A DNA stretch of 64,000 nucleotides. Source: Achromobacter sp. B7 (GTDB lineage: Bacteria; Pseudomonadota; Gammaproteobacteria; Burkholderiales; Burkholderiaceae_B). The stretch is from assembly GCF_003600685.1 (NCBI RefSeq), contig NZ_CP032084.1:1798001-1862000 (forward strand), written 5' to 3'. The translations under genes and the position numbers were made by a program. Of the stretch, positions 17,782-29,945 are shown one piece after another (within the stretch, counting starts at the first letter, position 1; each line of letters opens with the position of its first letter). Below the pieces are notes generated by a model that did not search any database, was not told the DNA's origin, and saw only the letters and a program-made list of their open reading frames with translations.

Positions 17782-18012
17782 ATGCTGCATTCGGACCGGG
17801 GTTTTTTGACACCGCACGCTGTAGGGGTTGAGCTTGCCCGACGCCAGGCTTTGGCGTTGCAGTGCGGGTTTTCGGCTGACGCGATGCGTCAGCTGCTCAC
17901 GCCAGGGGGCAGCGCTGCGCCTGCATGGGCGATCAGCGCACACCGCGAGACGGACCGGGTCCGGGGCGCGGGCGCGTTTCCGTTCCGAATCGGCGCGGCG
18001 GCGGTTTCTTGA
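17782..18012 (+). CDS. Possible small hypothetical protein (76 aa)
   Basis: A 76-codon frame starting at an ATG with AGGGGG 5 bp upstream. The product, starting MLHSDRGFLTPHAVGVELA, matches nothing I recognise and has no signal peptide or obvious domain. Third-position GC is lower than in neighbouring genes, which argues against coding. The real signals are the ribosome-binding site and the hairpin just upstream. The 141 bases from its end to the next gene hold another GC-rich hairpin (CCGGGCG / CGCCCGG near 18022-18040) without a T tract. Treat as uncertain. Confidence 0.28.
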   Translation: MLHSDRGFLTPHAVGVELARRQALALQCGFSADAMRQLLTPGGSAAPAWAISAHRETDRVRGAGAFPFRIGAAAVS

Positions 18013-18153
18013 CGGCTAAGGCCGGGCGTACGGCGCCCGGAGCGTTGCTCGGGTTTGCCGCCTTGCGCGCCGCGCCAGGCGGCGGCATCATCATGCTGAA
18101 TATCGCAAGGACGTCAGCCACGACACCCGCACGCATCGCCAAGGAGCGCCGGT

Positions 18154-19620
18154 TTGAAGTCTCGCAGTTTTGTGCACCGCGCCTTGTACGCGTTGGCCGG
18201 ACTGGTGGCCATCGGCATCTGCATGGCGGCAGTGGCGTTGCTGTGGATCGACCGTCAGGCCACCTGGGCTACCGCGAACAAGTCGGCACGTAACATCACC
18301 GGGGTGCTTGCCGCTGATATTGGCCGCACGCTTCAAATCTACGATTTATCCCTGCAAGGCGTCGTAGAACGGCTGGGCGAGCCCGGTATCGGGGACGTCA
18401 GCCGTCCTACGCTACAGCGCTTTCTGTTTGACCGGTCGTCCACCGCCGAATACCTGGGCGCCATCGTGGTGCTGGATCGCGACGGAAACATCCGTTATGA
18501 CTCCACCTCGATTAATCCCCCGCCGTTGAATTTTGCCGACCGCGACTACTTTCGCGTGCACCGCGATGCGCACGATGTGGGCTTGTACGTCAGCCGCCCT
18601 TATATCAGCCGCCTGCGGCAGGGCGATGAAAGCATCGCAATCAGCCGTCGCCTGGTGAATGCGGATGGCAGTTTCGCCGGAGTCGTTGCCGGTTCGTTGC
18701 GAATGGCGTATTTCCGCGATCGATTCGCAGAGCTATCCATCGGCCACAACGACGCCATCACGATATTCCGCAACGACGGCGTGGTACTGGTGCGTAATCC
18801 TTATTCCGTTGCGGATGTTGCGGATAGCGGGGCCGGGCTGCTGGCGTTCCAGCAATTCCTGATCCGGCGTGAAAGCACTTTCGTGGGCGACTGGGCGCCT
18901 GATGGCGTGAACCGTCTTTACACCTTCGACACCATCGACAAGACGCCGCTGGTGATCGACGTGGCGCTATCCGTGGACGACATCCTGGCGCGTTGGGAAC
19001 GGCGCGCGGCGTTGATCGTGCCCGTTACCCTGGCATTGTTTTTCTCGGTGATGGCCCAGATTGTGTTGTTCCGTCGTGAAATGCGGTGGCGTCAGGCATT
19101 CGAACAGCAATTGCGAGAGCGCGCACAGACGGATGGCCTGACCGGCATCGCCAACCGGCGCACGTTTGACGAAACGCTTGAACGCGAGTGGGCATCGGCC
19201 CGCCGCAATGGCACGCCGATCTCACTGCTTTTTCTGGATGCGGATCACTTCAAGCGCTACAACGATCGCTACGGCCATCAAGAGGGCGACGAGCTGTTGA
19301 AACGGCTGGCGCGGGCGCTCGAGAGTAAAGCCCGGCGGCCTCGCGACCTGGCGGCCCGCTATGGTGGCGAAGAGTTCGTGCTGCTGCTGCCCGATACCGA
19401 TCGCGGCGACGCGACGGCCATTGCCGAATCCATACGGGGAGCGATTGCGGAATTTGGTATTCCGCATGAAGACAATGTGGGCGGCATCGTCACGGTCAGC
19501 ATCGGTGTGGCAACTGCCAGACCTACCGATGCAAAACCGGCATCGATGTTGCTTGAGGCCGCCGACGCCGCCGTGTATCGCGCAAAAAAAGCCGGGCGCA
19601 ATCGAATCGCCTCGGCTTGA
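18154..19620 (+). CDS. Membrane diguanylate cyclase with periplasmic sensor domain
   Basis: A 488-residue protein: TM helix at about 8-30, a dCACHE-like periplasmic sensor (about 35-280), a second TM (about 285-307) and a GGDEF domain to the C-terminus. The active site is GGEEF at 404-408. An inhibitory I-site RPRD sits at 395-398 with the standard five-residue gap, so product inhibition by c-di-GMP is expected. The signature NDRYGHQEGDELL is intact. The TTG start at 18154 is supported by AAGGAG 7 bp upstream. No EAL domain. The ligand sensed is unknown. Standing alone between convergent yiaF and the intergenic stretch after kefC. Confidence 0.92.
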   Translation: MKSRSFVHRALYALAGLVAIGICMAAVALLWIDRQATWATANKSARNITGVLAADIGRTLQIYDLSLQGVVERLGEPGIGDVSRPTLQRFLFDRSSTAEYLGAIVVLDRDGNIRYDSTSINPPPLNFADRDYFRVHRDAHDVGLYVSRPYISRLRQGDESIAISRRLVNADGSFAGVVAGSLRMAYFRDRFAELSIGHNDAITIFRNDGVVLVRNPYSVADVADSGAGLLAFQQFLIRRESTFVGDWAPDGVNRLYTFDTIDKTPLVIDVALSVDDILARWERRAALIVPVTLALFFSVMAQIVLFRREMRWRQAFEQQLRERAQTDGLTGIANRRTFDETLEREWASARRNGTPISLLFLDADHFKRYNDRYGHQEGDELLKRLARALESKARRPRDLAARYGGEEFVLLLPDTDRGDATAIAESIRGAIAEFGIPHEDNVGGIVTVSIGVATARPTDAKPASMLLEAADAAVYRAKKAGRNRIASA

Positions 19621-19631
19621 TGGTCCCTGAC

Positions 19632-20333
19632 TTATCGGCCCAGCATCAACGCCTGCATGCGGGTATGCGCCTGTTGCAGGTTCTTGGCCTGTTCATTCAG
19701 GTTTTGCAGCAGCTGGTTCAACTCGGTTTGCACCGCCGGGTCGTTCACCTTGACGATCGGACCCGAGATCTCGATCTGCGCTTTGTGCGCCTCGACGTAG
19801 TCGGCGATTTTCAAGCCGCTGTCGAAGGTGGCATTCAATTGCGGCAGCACGTCGCGGAACGTGTCGGCGGGCAGGCTCACGGTCTTTTCATAGGCCTTGT
19901 CGTAAACCGTCTTCAAGTCCGCCGGCTGTTTAAGTTGCGCGTGCGCCGCGTCCGCCTTGGTCTGCTGATCTTTCAGTGCAACGCCCATATCGCTCAAGGA
20001 CTGTTGCGCGGCTTTCATATCCTCGCGGCGCGTCACGATATCGTTCAACGAACGCATGGCGCCTTTTTGGATGATTCCCGACAACGGCTTTACGGACGCG
20101 TCCATGCCGGCGTTGAAATCGGTGATCACGGCGTAATGAGCAGCGTAGTCGCCGAACGACTTCTGTTCCTCATCCGTCAGCTTGGGCACGCGCACGCCGG
20201 GCTTGTCCACGATGCGAGTTTGCAGGTACTGGATGAACGCGGCACGCTGCTCGGGCTCCTTGTCGCCGCAAGCGGCCAGCACCAGCGGCAGCGCCGCAAC
20301 CAGCAGCAAGAACGGACGGAATAGGGACTTCAT
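19632..20333 (-). CDS. DUF3053 (YiaF-like) lipoprotein
   Basis: A 233-residue lipoprotein. The signal peptide MKSLFRPFLLLVAALPLVLAAC ends in the lipobox LAAC. The rest is mostly helical and Gln/Lys-rich, matching DUF3053/YiaF of enterobacteria, whose function is unknown. The start at 20333 is set by GGAGG on the minus strand a few bases upstream and by the signal peptide; the frame extends 18 codons further without meaning. It follows the rng terminator, so it has its own promoter. Convergent with the cyclase gene, the stop codons being only 11 bp apart. Confidence 0.82.
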   Translation of the reverse strand: MKSLFRPFLLLVAALPLVLAACGDKEPEQRAAFIQYLQTRIVDKPGVRVPKLTDEEQKSFGDYAAHYAVITDFNAGMDASVKPLSGIIQKGAMRSLNDIVTRREDMKAAQQSLSDMGVALKDQQTKADAAHAQLKQPADLKTVYDKAYEKTVSLPADTFRDVLPQLNATFDSGLKIADYVEAHKAQIEISGPIVKVNDPAVQTELNQLLQNLNEQAKNLQQAHTRMQALMLGR

Positions 20334-20354
20334 TGAATAACCTCCGAAAGCATG

Positions 20355-20394
20355 AAAAAGGGCGCTTGGCAGGGTAAACCCTGTCAAAGCGCCC
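20355..20394 (-). terminator. Intrinsic terminator downstream of rng
   Basis: An approximately 15-bp stem with one mismatch and one bulge. On the minus strand the arms are GGGCGCTTTGACAGGG and CCCTGCCAAGCGCCC, followed by TTTTT. It lies between rng and the yiaF-type gene in the direction of rng transcription. Confidence 0.85.
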
Positions 20395-20529
20395 GCGAGC
20401 TTATCGGCTGAAGCTACTCGCCGCCATCCGTTTCAAACTTCATTTCAATCGAATCGTTACGTCACATAATTTGCGAAGATTGATGTGAAAGTCAGATGGG
20501 TTTTTGCTATACGCGCGTGTCAGGCGAGA

Positions 20530-22011
20530 TTAAACGAGAATGATGTCGTATTTTTCCTGCGTATAGGTGCTCTCGACTTCCAGGGATACCCGTTTGCCGA
20601 CGAAATCGCCGAGCATCGCCAAATGCTGGCTTTCTTCTTCCAAAAATAAATCCACGACGTCCTGCGACGCCAGGATCCGAAACTCCTTGGGATTGAACTG
20701 CCGGGCCTCGCGCAGGATTTCACGCAGAATCTCGTAGCAGACGGTACGCGGCGTGCGGACATTGCCGCGCGATTCGCACATGGGGCAGGGCTCGCAAAGC
20801 TGATGCGCGAGCGAATCCCGCGTGCGCTTTCGCGTCATTTCCACCAGCCCCAGTTGCGTGAAGCCATTAACCGTCATGCGCGTGCGGTCGCGCGACAAGG
20901 CTTTTTTGAGTTCGGCCAGCACCGTGTCGCGGTGTTCCTGCTCTTCCATGTCGATGAAGTCCAGGATGACAATGCCGCCCAGGTTACGCAGCCGCAGTTG
21001 GCGCGCGATTGCCTGGGCCGCCTCCAGGTTGGTCTTGAATATGGTGTCGTCAAAGTTGCGGCCGCCGACGAACCCGCCGGTATTCACGTCCACCGTCGTC
21101 AGTGCTTCGGTCTGGTCGATGATCAAATACCCGCCCGATTTCAGGTCTACCCGGCGAGACAGCGCACGCGCGATCTCGTCGTCGACGTTGGCGGTATCGA
21201 ACAAGGGGCGGTCGCCGCTGTAATGTTGAATGCGGTCGACGACAGACGGGGTGTAGACCCGTGCCCATTCCAGCATCGCGGCGCTGGTCGTGCGCGAATC
21301 CACCAGAATGGCGCCAATCGTCGGTCCCACCATGTCTCGCAATACGCGTTGTGCCAGCGTAAGGTCTTGATGCAAAAGCGCGGGGGCGGGCTGGGTTCTA
21401 GCGGCAGCCTGGACGCTGCTCCAGAGCTTGCGCAAATATTCCAGGTCGGCGGTTAGTTCTTCATCATTAGCGCCTTCGGCCTGCGTCCGCACGATAAAGC
21501 CGCCTTTCTCATCCGCCGGCATCAGCGCCTGCAACCGCTCACGCAGCTGAATGCGCTCGGATTCGGCATCGATCTTCTGCGAAATCCCGATATGGGGATC
21601 ATGGGGCAGATAAACCAGCATCCGTCCCGCCATGCTGATCTGGGTCGACAGACGCGCGCCCTTGGTCCCCAGCGGGTCCTTGACCACCTGAACCATGATG
21701 GTCTGTCCCTCGAAGAGCAGCTTTTCGATGGGCGTGGGCGTCAAGCCCTGGCTACGTTCGCCGCGGTTCTCACGTAGGTCGGCAATATGAATAAAGGCGG
21801 CGCGCTCCAGGCCAATATCGATAAACGCGCTTTGCATGCCCGGCAACACACGAACCACACGCCCCAGGTAGATATTGCCGACATGGCCACGCTGGATGCT
21901 GCGTTCCACATGCAGCTCCTGCACTGACCCTTGTTCCACCAGCGCAACGCGGGTTTCAAACGGGGTCACATTGATCAGAATATCTTCGCGCTGGGCGATG
22001 GCGGGGGGCAT
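20530..22011 (-). CDS. rng: Ribonuclease G
   Basis: A 493-residue RNase E/G family endonuclease of RNase G length, lacking the long C-terminal scaffold of RNase E. It has an N-terminal S1 domain (about 37-125, VGNIYLGRVVRVLPGMQSAF), the catalytic aspartates in TTVDVNTG and VILDFIDM, and the CPMC zinc-link near residue 406. RNase G matures the 16S rRNA 5' end and degrades some mRNAs. Start ATG at 22011. In many relatives rng directly follows maf; here maf is 11.7 kb away beyond the rrn operon. Reads away from the rRNA operon. Confidence 0.95.
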   Translation of the reverse strand: MPPAIAQREDILINVTPFETRVALVEQGSVQELHVERSIQRGHVGNIYLGRVVRVLPGMQSAFIDIGLERAAFIHIADLRENRGERSQGLTPTPIEKLLFEGQTIMVQVVKDPLGTKGARLSTQISMAGRMLVYLPHDPHIGISQKIDAESERIQLRERLQALMPADEKGGFIVRTQAEGANDEELTADLEYLRKLWSSVQAAARTQPAPALLHQDLTLAQRVLRDMVGPTIGAILVDSRTTSAAMLEWARVYTPSVVDRIQHYSGDRPLFDTANVDDEIARALSRRVDLKSGGYLIIDQTEALTTVDVNTGGFVGGRNFDDTIFKTNLEAAQAIARQLRLRNLGGIVILDFIDMEEQEHRDTVLAELKKALSRDRTRMTVNGFTQLGLVEMTRKRTRDSLAHQLCEPCPMCESRGNVRTPRTVCYEILREILREARQFNPKEFRILASQDVVDLFLEEESQHLAMLGDFVGKRVSLEVESTYTQEKYDIILV

Positions 22012-22334
22012 AGCGTGCTCGTCTCCAAGTAGGTGCGGCGTACAGCGAATAGTAAACGTACCCTACGCCTAGGCAAGCCCGGGCGCCAACTACTATATAG
22101 ACGGCGGCATCACCGGTTGCGATGCCGACTTCATGCGTATTTAGATTTACACAACTTTCTTGCCAGCCCGGGCGGCCTGCCCAAAAACCTGTGCTATAGT
22201 CACGCTCCTTCGCAGTTCAGACATTTTTGAACCGCGAAGCCAAGCAGTACGACGGGCTCCGGCCTGCCGCCAAGCCGCCAGCGATGGCAGTCAGGTGGGA
22301 TTGCAGGGAAGGGTGCAAATCAGGCAAAAGCCAG

Positions 22335-22364
22335 TTGCACAATCTGCAAAAATCGTGCTATAGT
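22335..22364 (+). promoter_or_regulatory. rrn promoter in repeat copy A
   Basis: TTGCAC (22335-22340), 18-bp spacer, TATAGT (22359-22364). The spacing is one base above ideal. Conservation with copy B supports function. Confidence 0.6.
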
Positions 22365-22514
22365 CTTGGGCTTGGCTGGTGATGACGAGCAAGGGTTTAC
22401 CCGGATCGAAATCGCAAGCCACCTGAGTAGTAACCGACCTCTGGTTTCCAGGGTCGCCCTAGCGAAAGCCGGTGGCGGGGTTGCAAGATAGGATGCAAAT
22501 TAGGCAAGAGCCGG

Positions 22515-22544
22515 TTGCATAATCTGCAAAAGTCGTGTTATAGT
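22515..22544 (+). promoter_or_regulatory. rrn promoter in repeat copy B
   Basis: TTGCAT (22515-22520), 18-bp spacer, TATAGT (22539-22544). Same arrangement as copy A, 180 bp downstream. Confidence 0.6.
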
Positions 22545-22678
22545 TTCAGGCTTGGCAGTTGCCGAAAACTTAGGGTTTACCCGGATGGGTGTTCTGATGT
22601 TTCGATAGCTGCTAAAGAGAGCAGGCCTGAAGAGGTCGCAGGCAAGAAAGCGGTGGCGCGAAAGCGAACGAAGCTGAC

Positions 22679-22707
22679 TTGACAAGCGATAAAAACTTCT
22701 TCATAAT
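22679..22707 (+). promoter_or_regulatory. Strong sigma-70 promoter proximal to 16S rRNA
   Basis: A perfect TTGACA (22679-22684), a 17-bp spacer and CATAAT (22702-22707). This is the best promoter in the region and lies about 340 bp before mature 16S, a normal rRNA leader length. Confidence 0.8.
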
Positions 22708-22817
22708 CTCGCCTCTCTGCTGCTGAAAACAGCAAGCGACGCAAGGCGAAAGCCGCGCAGCGCTGGCAAGATCAGCAGGTAGCAGTAAGTAGTTTGTAGT
22801 ACCGAATTTGCAGTACC

Positions 22818-22829
22818 GCTCTTTAACAA
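22818..22829 (+). promoter_or_regulatory. Leader boxA antitermination site
   Basis: GCTCTTTAACAA matches the rrn boxA core bound by NusB/NusE. A small hairpin TGCTG-AAAA-CAGCA at 22721-22734 upstream could act as boxB. The same boxA core recurs in the 16S-23S spacer. Confidence 0.75.
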
Positions 22830-23049
22830 TTAAACAACCGATAAGTGTGGGCGCTTGATGCGATGCACTGTGATTTAAGTCTGGGGTTAAACCTTGGCTT
22901 GCTTCACAAGCACAATGAAATCAAGTGCTCACTAGAAGTGAAGTACCTTAGACGTCAAGTTTAAGAACATACCTCACTTCCTTTGAGTAGCGACGTATGA
23001 CCTGGTTCGGATTTATTCGGACCAAGAATACGAAACAAATACAGAGATT

Positions 23050-24580
<1,531 letters not shown>

Positions 24581-24712
24581 CAGAGCTTAAGTGCTCGTGT
24601 TAAGCGTCCACTCTTATCGGTTGTTTGATATAGCTGGGATCAGTTGTAGGCTTGGGTCGAGGGAATCTTCCCTGGGTCTTCAGCTACCTGACTACTGATC
24701 CGAGAAGGTTTT

Positions 24713-24789
24713 GGGTCTGTAGCTCAGTTGGTTAGAGCACCGTCTTGATAAGGCGGGGGTCGTTGGTTCGAATCCAACCAGACCCACCA
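24713..24789 (+). tRNA. ileT: tRNA-Ile (anticodon GAT)
   Basis: A 77-base cloverleaf: acceptor GGGTCTG / CAGACCC, D-arm GCTCAGTTGGTTAGAGC, anticodon loop CTTGATAAG, T-loop GGTTCGAATCC and an encoded CCA. It lies in the 16S-23S spacer, the usual place. Confidence 0.97.
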
Positions 24790-24811
24790 AGTATTCTGCC
24801 ATGCAGGATAT

Positions 24812-24887
24812 GGGGGTGTAGCTCAGCTGGGAGAGCGCCTGCTTTGCAAGCAGGATGTCATCGGTTCGATCCCGTTCACCTCCACCA
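24812..24887 (+). tRNA. alaT: tRNA-Ala (anticodon TGC)
   Basis: A 76-base cloverleaf: acceptor GGGGGTG, D-arm GCTCAGCTGGGAGAGC, anticodon loop TTTGCAA, T-arm CGGTTCGATCCCG and an encoded CCA. It follows tRNA-Ile by 22 bases in the rrn spacer. Confidence 0.97.
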
Positions 24888-24923
24888 TTGATTCTCATAA
24901 TCGCCCCGGTGGTGATGTAGAGG

Positions 24924-24993
24924 CTAACTCATAGCGCTGTTGTCAGCGTTATGAGTTAGGTTTTACCTAACAGCTATATTCGTTCTTTAACAA
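24924..24993 (+). promoter_or_regulatory. Spacer hairpin followed by boxA
   Basis: A 16-bp hairpin (CTAACTCATAGCGCTG / CAGCGTTATGAGTTAG, one G-U pair, loop TTGT) at 24924-24959 is followed by GTTCTTTAACAA at 24982-24993. This boxB/boxA-like order fits transcription antitermination into 23S. Confidence 0.7.
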
Positions 24994-25179
24994 TCTGGAA
25001 GAAGCACAACGAAATGTACTTATTAAGTACTCGGCGCAAGCCGAAGAAAATAAGTACGGGTTGTGATTGCATTATTTTGTTCCAAGTTCTCAAGACTGGG
25101 GTGAATAACCTCAGACTGCTTTGAAACTTATGAACGGCACAAACGCTAATACTCAGGTCCTATAGCCTACAGCGTTATA

Positions 25180-28064
<2,885 letters not shown>

Positions 28065-28268
28065 TATAACACTGATGGTTATTGACCTGGTGATATAGCG
28101 TTCCAAGTGTCGTTCAATACAAAATCTGGCTGCACCGTCAGCAGCCAGCCAACACCAATTACGACCCCCCCTGTGCATGATCATCGAGCTAGCCTCTGAT
28201 CATCCACACGTTGTGTTTCTTCCAAGATTGGAGCCGTTGCGTTAACCCGCAGCCGCTCAACCAGTTAC

Positions 28269-28382
28269 GCCTGACGACCATAGCAAGGTGGTACCACTCC
28301 TTCCCATCCCGAACAGGACAGTGAAACGCCTTCGCGCCGATGATAGTGGACGGACGTCTGTGAAAGTAGGTCATCGTCAGGC
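28269..28382 (+). rRNA. rrf: 5S ribosomal RNA
   Basis: About 114 bases from GCCTGACGACCATAGCAAG to GTAGGTCATCGTCAGGC. The ends pair (GCCTGACGA / TCGTCAGGC) as in all 5S RNAs, and CCCATCCCGAACAGGACAG is the loop B/C consensus. The roughly 200-bp gap from 23S shows nothing else. Confidence 0.95.
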
Positions 28383-28393
28383 TTTTATTGCGC

Positions 28394-28431
28394 AAAACCC
28401 CACAGGTAATCCTGTGGGGTTTTGTTTTTTT
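28394..28431 (+). terminator. rRNA operon terminator
   Basis: A perfect 13-bp stem AAAACCCCACAGG / CCTGTGGGGTTTT with loop TAAT, then GTTTTTTT. It begins 11 bases after 5S. Confidence 0.95.
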
Positions 28432-28474
28432 GTTTTCGGTTTTTGGTTTAAGTTTTAGTTTGAGAATTCATGAG

Positions 28475-28504
28475 AAAAGCCCCGCTGCTCGCAGCGGGGC
28501 TTTT
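28475..28504. terminator. Bidirectional terminator between rrn and dctD
   Basis: A perfect 14-bp inverted repeat AAAAGCCCCGCTGC / GCAGCGGGGCTTTT with only TC between the arms. The flanking A and T runs give a T tract on either strand, so it can end dctD transcripts and back up the rrn terminator. Confidence 0.88.
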
Positions 28505-28538
28505 CTGTTTATCGCCGCTGGTCGGACCACGAGTTTGA

Positions 28539-29945
28539 TTACGACGCGGACAAGTACTGCTGACGGTCTATGCCATGACGCTGAAGTTTGTCGTAGAACG
28601 TCTTGCGCGGAATACCTAGCGATTCAAGCGTGGCTTTGATGTCGCCTTGATGGATTTGAAGCGCATCGCGTATCAGTTGAGCTTCAAATTGCTCCATACG
28701 CTCGGGCAGGGTTTGCTTATTGTCGGGCGCTTGTACGGGGCTGGATTTCACTGTGTCCGGGACGCCCAGGACCAGGCGTTCCGCGAAGTGGGCAAGCTCG
28801 CGCACGTTGCCGGGCCACGCGTGTGTCATCACATGCTGGGTGATTGAGCTTGGTATGTCCGGGATGTCTCGCTGGAAGCGGCGTGACGCGTGACCAAGGT
28901 AATGCGCGAACAGCAGAGGAATGTCCTCACGGCGCTCGCGCAGGGGCGGAATGCGGATGGTGACGACGTTCAGCCGGTAGAAAAGGTCTTCCCGGAATTT
29001 GCCACGTATGGAGGGGTCGCCCAGGTCTTCCTTGGTGGCTGCCACCACACGCAGGTCCAGGTTGCGAACCTCATTGCTGCCCAGCGGGGTGATCTGGCGT
29101 GATTCGAGCACGCGCAGCAGCTTCACCTGTACTGCCAACGGCATGCTTTCGATCTCGTCCAGGAAAAGAGTCCCCCCGCTGGCGTGTTCGATGCGCCCAA
29201 TCCGCTTCCTCTGCGCGCCAGTGAAGGCGCCGGCTTCGTGACCGAATAACTCGCTTTCTATAACGCTTTCCGGCAATGCGCCGCAATTGATCGCAACCAG
29301 CGAACGATGGCGGCGCCGGCTCAAGCGGTGAAGCGCAGTCGCGACGACCTCTTTGCCGGTGCCCGTCTCTCCCTCTACGAGTACGTCGACATTTGCGTCG
29401 GCGATGTGGCGCAGCGTTTCCTTGATACGTTGCATCGCCGGCGTCGAGCCTATAAACGGGACCTCGTCTGCCTCGACGGCGAACGCCGCCTCCCGCAGGC
29501 GCCGATTCTCCAGCACCAGACGACGTTTTTCCGAAGCGTGAAGGATGGCGGTCGTCAGCCGGTCAGGCGCATACGGCTTGGCCAAAAAGTCATAGGCGCC
29601 ATCGCGCATGCACTGCACCGCCGTAGCGATATCGCCATGGCCAGTGATCAAGATGACGGGAAGCTCCGGATCGATGTCTCGCAAGCGACGGAATAATTGC
29701 AGCCCGTCGATGTCGGGCATGCGGATGTCTGTGACCACCACGCCATCAAACCCGCGATGCAGCGTCGGAAGTGCCGAGCGCGCCGAGTTGTGCGCGTCTA
29801 CCGTCATGCCATGCAACTTCAATGTCTGAACGTTGGCGCGGCGCAAGTCTTCATCGTCGTCGATGAAGACGACATGCGGCGGGCCGGGCTGACCGTCGTC
29901 AAGCGGCGCGACCGCGTAGGGGGAGGTGTCGGAAGGATGGTTCAT
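28539..29945 (-). CDS. dctD: C4-dicarboxylate response regulator DctD (NtrC family)
   Basis: A 468-residue sigma-54 activator. Receiver domain about 24-140 with phospho-acceptor Asp73 (VVVTDIRMP); AAA+ domain about 165-390 with GETGTGKE (Walker A) and the sigma-54-contacting GAFTGA; C-terminal Fis-type helix-turn-helix ([20 protein letters not shown]). Phosphorylated by DctB, it would activate dctA from distant dyads. The ATG at 29945 overlaps the dctB stop (ATGA); the open frame continues upstream into dctB and is not used. It may have other sigma-54 targets, but the adjacent dctA with a -24/-12 promoter is the obvious one. Confidence 0.93.
   Translation of the reverse strand: MNHPSDTSPYAVAPLDDGQPGPPHVVFIDDDEDLRRANVQTLKLHGMTVDAHNSARSALPTLHRGFDGVVVTDIRMPDIDGLQLFRRLRDIDPELPVILITGHGDIATAVQCMRDGAYDFLAKPYAPDRLTTAILHASEKRRLVLENRRLREAAFAVEADEVPFIGSTPAMQRIKETLRHIADANVDVLVEGETGTGKEVVATALHRLSRRRHRSLVAINCGALPESVIESELFGHEAGAFTGAQRKRIGRIEHASGGTLFLDEIESMPLAVQVKLLRVLESRQITPLGSNEVRNLDLRVVAATKEDLGDPSIRGKFREDLFYRLNVVTIRIPPLRERREDIPLLFAHYLGHASRRFQRDIPDIPSSITQHVMTHAWPGNVRELAHFAERLVLGVPDTVKSSPVQAPDNKQTLPERMEQFEAQLIRDALQIHQGDIKATLESLGIPRKTFYDKLQRHGIDRQQYLSAS

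Larger units (their letters stand above)
22297..22588 (+). repeat. Two tandem copies (period 180 bp) of an rrn promoter block
   Basis: Copy A (22297-22407) and copy B (22477-22588) align without gaps at an offset of exactly 180. Each contains GGATTGCA/GGGTTGCA, TGCAAAT, GGCAAAAGCC/GGCAAGAGCC, a TTGCAC or TTGCAT box, TATAGT, then a dyad GGGTTTACCC (22393-22402 and 22573-22582). About four fifths of positions agree in the core. The repeat is promoter-sized and lies upstream of 16S in the same orientation. Confidence 0.9.
22012..23049. other. 1-kb non-coding region between rng and 16S rRNA: rrn promoters and leader
   Basis: No credible gene is present. It holds a TATAGT (22195-22200) without a good -35, a hairpin at 22208-22239 (CTTCGCAGTTCA / TGAACCGCGAAG, 11 of 12 pairs), a 180-bp-spaced tandem duplication with two promoters, a third consensus-like promoter at 22679-22707, and leader antitermination signals. 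Confidence 0.8.
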
